64,000 nucleotides of DNA from Arcicella aurantiaca. GTDB taxonomy: Bacteria; Bacteroidota; Bacteroidia; Cytophagales; Spirosomataceae. The notes beneath the pieces were generated by a model, which searched no databases, had not been told where the DNA came from, and saw only the letters and a list, made by a program, of their open reading frames with translations. The stretch covers positions 2,907-66,906 of the forward strand of contig NZ_QGGO01000027.1 in NCBI RefSeq assembly GCF_003148625.1, written 5' to 3'. How positions within the stretch are numbered: the stretch's first letter is position 1; every line of letters starts with the position of its first letter. Of the stretch, positions 60,152-64,000 are shown piece after piece. The translations under genes were made by a program, and so were the position numbers.

Positions 60152-62602
60152 ATGAAAAACAGTTATCTGTTGTCGCTGAATAGTGAAAAATCACTGACTA
60201 ACAACTATTTATCTTCTATTTTTTGCCATTTCGCAAATCGCTATTTTCTTACTATTTACTGTTTATTGCTAACTGTAACCTGTTCATTTGCTCAACTCTC
60301 CATTTCTGGAAAAATTTCTGATGCCGAAACGGGGAAACCGCTTGCCTCAGCTAACGTAATTTTAGAAAACACGTCGAGAGGAGCTGCAACCAATCAACAA
60401 GGGGCTTATTCTTTAAAAAATCTCAAAAAAGGCTCTTACATTTTGAAAATTAGCTACTTGGGCTTTACTAAAATCTCAAAAGCAATTGATTTACAGAAAG
60501 ACGAAGTTCTTGATTTTTCTCTTCAAAAATCAACTTTTGAGGCTGACGAAGTGGTAGTAAGTGCTACTCGTGCCAATGCAAATTCGGCAATGGCATATTC
60601 TGACATCAGCAAAGAGTATCTTCAAAAACAAAATTTAGGGCAGGATATTCCACAATTGTTGAACTTCACGCCATCGTTAGTTACCACTTCTGATGCTGGT
60701 GCGGGCGTGGGTTACACGGGCATTCGTATTCGTGGAACTGACGCAACTCGTATTAATGTAACTGTCAACGGCATTCCGATTAACGATTCTGAGTCGCAAG
60801 GAACATATTGGGTAAATATGCCTGATTTGGCAAGTTCAACAAATTCGGTACAAATTCAGCGTGGCGTAGGAACTTCAACTAACGGAGCAGGTGCTTTTGG
60901 AGCAACGGTAAATCTTTCTACCAACGAGTTTAGAAAAGACCCTTACGCAGAAATCAATAACTCTATCGGTTCATTCAAAACCCGTAAAAGTACAATTATG
61001 GTTGGTTCGGGTTTACTGAATGGAAAATTTACCGTTGATGGACGTTTATCTAAATTAATTTCAGATGGTTATGTTGACCGTGCTTCGTCTGACTTAAAAT
61101 CATTTTATCTTTCGGGAGCGTATTTTGGCAAAAAATCTTTTGTGCGTTTAAATGTATTTTCGGGTAAAGAAAAAACGTATCAATCTTGGTACGGTTTGTC
61201 AGAAAGCGATTTATTAGTAAATCGTAAAATGAACTATTATACCTATCCAAACCAAACCGATAATTATCAACAAGACCATTACCAATTGCTTTCTTCGCAT
61301 AATTTATCTTCAAATTGGACTTTCAACTTCAATTTACATTATACCAAAGGAGCAGGTTATTATGAAGAATACAAAGAAGCCGACAAGTTTTCAAACTATG
61401 GACTTCCTAATATTGTAAACGGTACTGAAACCATCAAAAAAACGGATTTAATTCGTAGAAAATGGTTAGATAATGATTTTTACGGAACAACTTTCTCTTT
61501 AGAATATCAAGGAAACAACAAGCTTTCTGCTACTATTGGAGGTGGATACAACCAATACGAAGGGAAACATTTTGGGGAAATTATTTGGGCAAAATACGCT
61601 CAAAATATTCCATTGGGACAACGTTGGTATGAGAATAATTCAAATAAGAAAGATTTTAATTTATACGGAAAAGTTAATTATGCTCTTGCCGAAAACTTAA
61701 ATGCCTATGCTGACTTGCAAATCAGAACGGTTAATTATGATATGAAAGGCATTGCAAGCAAACGTCAAGATATTACGCAAAAAACAGAGTATTCTTTCTT
61801 TAATCCGAAATTAGGATTGACGTATTCATTATCAGACCATTCAACTGTTTTTGGGTCATATAGCGTAGGAAATAAAGAACCAAGTCGCCAAGATTTTGTA
61901 GATAATGCTCCAAAATATCCGCAAGCTGAAACCCTTAACGATTGGGAAATTGGTTACAAAACACAATTATCTAATGTGGCATTATCAGTAAATGGATATT
62001 ACATGAACTACAAAAACCAATTGGTTTTAACAGGAAAAGTAAATGATGTAGGGGAAGCAATCAGAGTGAATGTTCCAGAAAGTTACCGTTTGGGACTTGA
62101 AATTGAAGCAGGAGTTCAATTAGCTAAAACGTTAAGATTGAATGCTAATGCAACATTTTCGAGCAATAAAATTAAAAATTTCGAGGAAATTGTTCCCAAT
62201 TATGACGGCGATGCAGACGGTGTAAACAAATTTGCAGAAACAGATATTGCCTTTTCTCCGAGTACCATTTTAGGTTCGCAAATTTTATTTACGCCTGTTA
62301 AAAATTTAGAATTTGGGTTACTCTCAAAATATGTTGGCAAACAATATTTAGACAATACCACCAACGACAAACGTAAAATTAACGCTTATTTCACCAACGA
62401 TTTAAGAGCTATTTATACGGTAAAAGGTAAATTATTGAAAGAAGTAAATTTCAGTTTCTTGGTAAATAATCTCTTTAATACCTTGTACGAGTCTAACGGT
62501 TATTCTTTTAGCTATATTTACGAAAAACAGACAATTACAGAAAATTACTATTATCCACAGGCAGGAACAAACGTCATGTTTGGGGTTAATCTGAAATTCT
62601 AA
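60152..62602 (+). CDS. TonB-dependent outer-membrane receptor, probable thiamine importer
   Basis: An 816-residue receptor from the ATG at 60152. After a long leader with an atypical hydrophobic segment (about 30-46, RYFLTIYCLLLTVTCSFA) comes a carboxypeptidase-regulatory-like domain (about 48-125, ISGKISDAETGKPLASANV), a plug (VTVNGIPINDSESQGTYWVN) and a 22-strand barrel ending YYPQAGTNVMFGVNLKF. Control by a TPP riboswitch makes thiamine or a thiamine precursor the likely ligand; such THI-controlled receptors are known in Bacteroidota. The first 35 codons contain intergenic-style words (AACTGTTTATTGCTAACTGT-like), so the true N-terminus is uncertain. Confidence 0.9.
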   Translation: MKNSYLLSLNSEKSLTNNYLSSIFCHFANRYFLTIYCLLLTVTCSFAQLSISGKISDAETGKPLASANVILENTSRGAATNQQGAYSLKNLKKGSYILKISYLGFTKISKAIDLQKDEVLDFSLQKSTFEADEVVVSATRANANSAMAYSDISKEYLQKQNLGQDIPQLLNFTPSLVTTSDAGAGVGYTGIRIRGTDATRINVTVNGIPINDSESQGTYWVNMPDLASSTNSVQIQRGVGTSTNGAGAFGATVNLSTNEFRKDPYAEINNSIGSFKTRKSTIMVGSGLLNGKFTVDGRLSKLISDGYVDRASSDLKSFYLSGAYFGKKSFVRLNVFSGKEKTYQSWYGLSESDLLVNRKMNYYTYPNQTDNYQQDHYQLLSSHNLSSNWTFNFNLHYTKGAGYYEEYKEADKFSNYGLPNIVNGTETIKKTDLIRRKWLDNDFYGTTFSLEYQGNNKLSATIGGGYNQYEGKHFGEIIWAKYAQNIPLGQRWYENNSNKKDFNLYGKVNYALAENLNAYADLQIRTVNYDMKGIASKRQDITQKTEYSFFNPKLGLTYSLSDHSTVFGSYSVGNKEPSRQDFVDNAPKYPQAETLNDWEIGYKTQLSNVALSVNGYYMNYKNQLVLTGKVNDVGEAIRVNVPESYRLGLEIEAGVQLAKTLRLNANATFSSNKIKNFEEIVPNYDGDADGVNKFAETDIAFSPSTILGSQILFTPVKNLEFGLLSKYVGKQYLDNTTNDKRKINAYFTNDLRAIYTVKGKLLKEVNFSFLVNNLFNTLYESNGYSFSYIYEKQTITENYYYPQAGTNVMFGVNLKF

Positions 62603-62625
62603 GAGACTAAATTATTCCATATTTT

Positions 62626-62658
62626 AAAAGCTCAAGTTTAAATGCTTGAGCTTTTTTT
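62626..62658 (+). terminator. Rho-independent terminator after the receptor gene
   Basis: AAAAGCTCAAG (62626-62636) pairs with CTTGAGCTTTT (62645-62655), followed by more T. Confidence 0.9.
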
Positions 62659-62736
62659 GTTGTCTCGAAATCCAAACCTAAAACTTTACCGTAGATATGT
62701 TTGATTTAGCTTATTAAAAAATAATATATCAACATC

Positions 62737-63162
62737 ATGGAAAGGTTTAAAAAATTACTGAAAATTTCAGGTTATACCGTATTGTCTTTTTTTATCGCTT
62801 TGGTTATTTATGCCAACTGGGAAGAACCTTCATTATCGGATAAACTTGACTTAAAACCAATTGAATTAAGCGTTTTTACACTCAGCCATGAGGTTTCGGG
62901 TGAGGACAGTTTACAAATTGCCCAAAACCTTGCTAATAACAAAGGAATCACCGCTTCAACGATTAATGCACAGGGAAAAACCATCAGTATTACCTATCAC
63001 GCTGATGAAACATCGGAAAATGAACTAAAGCAAGCTATTTATGCTGAAAAATTTGAAGCTAAAAAAGTGGATTTTACAGCCTTTAAAGGGCCTCAATGCC
63101 CCGTTCCGACAGAATATATTGATTTTATCGTCAATACAAAAAAGGCACTTTGTTTTAGATAA
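62737..63162 (+). CDS. Small membrane-anchored protein, possible HMA-like fold
   Basis: A 141-residue protein: one N-terminal membrane span (about 10-27, GYTVLSFFIALVIYANW), then a periplasmic domain with strand-helix-strand-strand-helix pattern (LSVFTLSHEVSGEDSLQIAQ, SISITYHADETSENELKQAIY) resembling the ferredoxin-like HMA fold but without its CxxC. A Cys pair, GPQCP and KKALCF, lies in the C-terminal part. Function is unknown. Its promoter is after the receptor terminator; it precedes the globin lipoprotein gene. Confidence 0.7.
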   Translation: MERFKKLLKISGYTVLSFFIALVIYANWEEPSLSDKLDLKPIELSVFTLSHEVSGEDSLQIAQNLANNKGITASTINAQGKTISITYHADETSENELKQAIYAEKFEAKKVDFTAFKGPQCPVPTEYIDFIVNTKKALCFR

Positions 63163-63268
63163 ATGCAAACAGGAGTCACAATAATATCTTCCAACATTTA
63201 TTCATTAACGTTAATAATATTACGACTCAAAACCCATTTTTGTCGTTCATTAAGACTCTAAAAACTTG

Positions 63269-63323
63269 CCCGAGTTTTAAAATCATCGACAAATTTGAAT
63301 AAAACGGGCTTATTCAAATTTGT
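63269..63323 (+). promoter_or_regulatory. Inverted repeat and overlapping alternative stem before the globin gene
   Basis: ACAAATTTGAATAA (63289-63302) pairs perfectly with TTATTCAAATTTGT (63310-63323). Its loop and adjacent bases (AAAACGGGC, 63301-63309) can instead pair with GCCCGAGTTTT (63268-63278). The two stems exclude each other, 22 bp before the ATG. It may be an operator, terminator or RNA switch. Confidence 0.6.
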
Positions 63324-63345
63324 AATTAATTTTTCTTATCATAAC

Positions 63346-64000
63346 ATGAAAAAATCAATGCAACTATGGGGCGTATTCCTCATGGCAGGAACGTTATTGT
63401 TTACATCTTGCAAAAAAGAGGAAACCGCAGTTACGCCAACCCTTTATGCTCGTTTAGGAGGCAATGCTGCAATTTCAGCAGTGATTGACCAGTTTATCGC
63501 TAACGTTGCGGGCGACGCACGTATTAATGCTTTCTTTGCTGATGCAGCGGCTGACCCTGCTCGTTTGACAAAGTTGCGTAACAACCTTATTAATCAAGTT
63601 GGTATGGCAACAGGTGGAACAGAGAAATATACAGGTTTAGACATGAAAACTTCTCACAAAGGAATGGGAATTGAAGAATCTCATTTTACAGCTTTGGTAG
63701 AAGATTTGTCATCTGCTTTAGATAAATTCAAAGTGCCAACAACTGAGAAAACTGAATTATTGACTGCTTTGGCTGGCATGAAAGCTGACATCGTGGAAGG
63801 TCCAACAACACTTTATGCTCGTTTGGGTGGAAATGCAGCAATCACAGCTGTAATTGACGACTTTATCGGTAAAGTTGCGGCAGACTCACGTATTAACGCA
63901 TTTTTTGCTGCCGCTGCTGCTGACCCAGCTCGTTTGAATCGTCTAAAATTGAACCTTGTCAATCAAGTTGGACAGGCTTCTGGAGGTCCCGAAAAATATT
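63346..64000 (+). CDS. Lipoprotein with tandem group 1 truncated-haemoglobin domains (partial)
   Basis: The frame runs from the ATG at 63346 past the window end (218 codons visible). Lipoprotein signal MKKSMQLWGVFLMAGTLLFT ending in SC, then globin domain 1 from LYARLGGNAAISAVIDQFIA through INAFFADAAADPARL, GGTEKYTGLDMKTSHKGMG (proximal His) and a helical end, then domain 2 starting LYARLGGNAAITAVIDDFIG. Truncated haemoglobins bind O2 or NO with haem. Two copies in one exported lipoprotein is unusual. DNA of the repeats is about as similar as the proteins, suggesting a fairly recent duplication. Domain number beyond the edge is unknown. Confidence 0.88.
   Translation, partial: MKKSMQLWGVFLMAGTLLFTSCKKEETAVTPTLYARLGGNAAISAVIDQFIANVAGDARINAFFADAAADPARLTKLRNNLINQVGMATGGTEKYTGLDMKTSHKGMGIEESHFTALVEDLSSALDKFKVPTTEKTELLTALAGMKADIVEGPTTLYARLGGNAAITAVIDDFIGKVAADSRINAFFAAAAADPARLNRLKLNLVNQVGQASGGPEKY

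Overview
The window looks like chromosomal DNA of a Bacteroidota bacterium, most likely a member of the Cytophagales (a relative of the Spirosomataceae is my best guess). The support is low G+C, several promoters of the phylum-specific form TTG-N19/20-TAnnTTTG, type IX secretion (T9SS) sorting tails, CHU_C-type Ig-like surface domains, a fused E1 alpha/beta 2-oxoacid dehydrogenase, and the run rplM-rpsI-rpsB-tsf. No genus can be proved from the sequence alone.

Layout. 0-2.3 kb: 5' part of a large repetitive surface protein (minus strand). 3.2-6.5 kb: ribosomal cluster L13-S9-S2-EF-Ts behind a good promoter and a structured leader. 6.6-12.9 kb: heavy-metal RND efflux operon (minus) in which the pump and its outer-membrane channel are one polypeptide. 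13-19.3 kb: sbcD and sbcC, separated by a small self-contained two-gene cassette, then a glycosyltransferase. 19.3-29.7 kb: housekeeping genes (PLP-homeostasis protein, sugar kinase, ECF sigma/anti-sigma/fasciclin group, DUF1573 protein, branched-chain-type E1). 29.9-32.5 kb: a DNA-modification/restriction cassette sitting inside the wreck of a T9SS-secreted protein gene. 32.9-41.5 kb: redox and envelope genes (DsbD, peroxiredoxin-like, MsrA, ECF sigma, sphingomyelin-synthase-like PAP2, phytanoyl-CoA dioxygenase family, DedA, ComA-like phosphosulfolactate synthase). 41.8-49.2 kb: a TetR-controlled operon pair encoding a multidrug-type RND pump; the same 17-bp palindrome lies in front of both halves. 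49.4-55 kb: a lone acyl carrier protein, then a defence region with an XRE regulator, an orphan antitoxin-like gene, a C-terminally truncated cytosine methyltransferase, a second XRE regulator and an McrB/McrC (LlaJI-like) restriction pair, ended by a terminator and two tRNA genes. 55.5-60 kb: DUF2490 barrel, a T9SS-tail protein and a divergent two-component system. 60-64 kb: TPP riboswitch driving a TonB-dependent receptor, a small anchored protein, and a lipoprotein with tandem truncated-haemoglobin domains running off the edge.

The most unusual global feature is in the spaces between genes. Many are filled by inverted repeats made of short degenerate words repeated at about 7-12 bp, each locus using its own words, with the downstream arm the reverse complement of the upstream one. 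Similar words also occur inside several reading frames. The observations I rate highest are the restriction cassette that replaced the middle of a secreted-protein gene, the restriction pair with a broken methylase, the sbcD/sbcC cassette with its own promoter and terminator, the paired TetR operators, and the duplicated globin lipoprotein.
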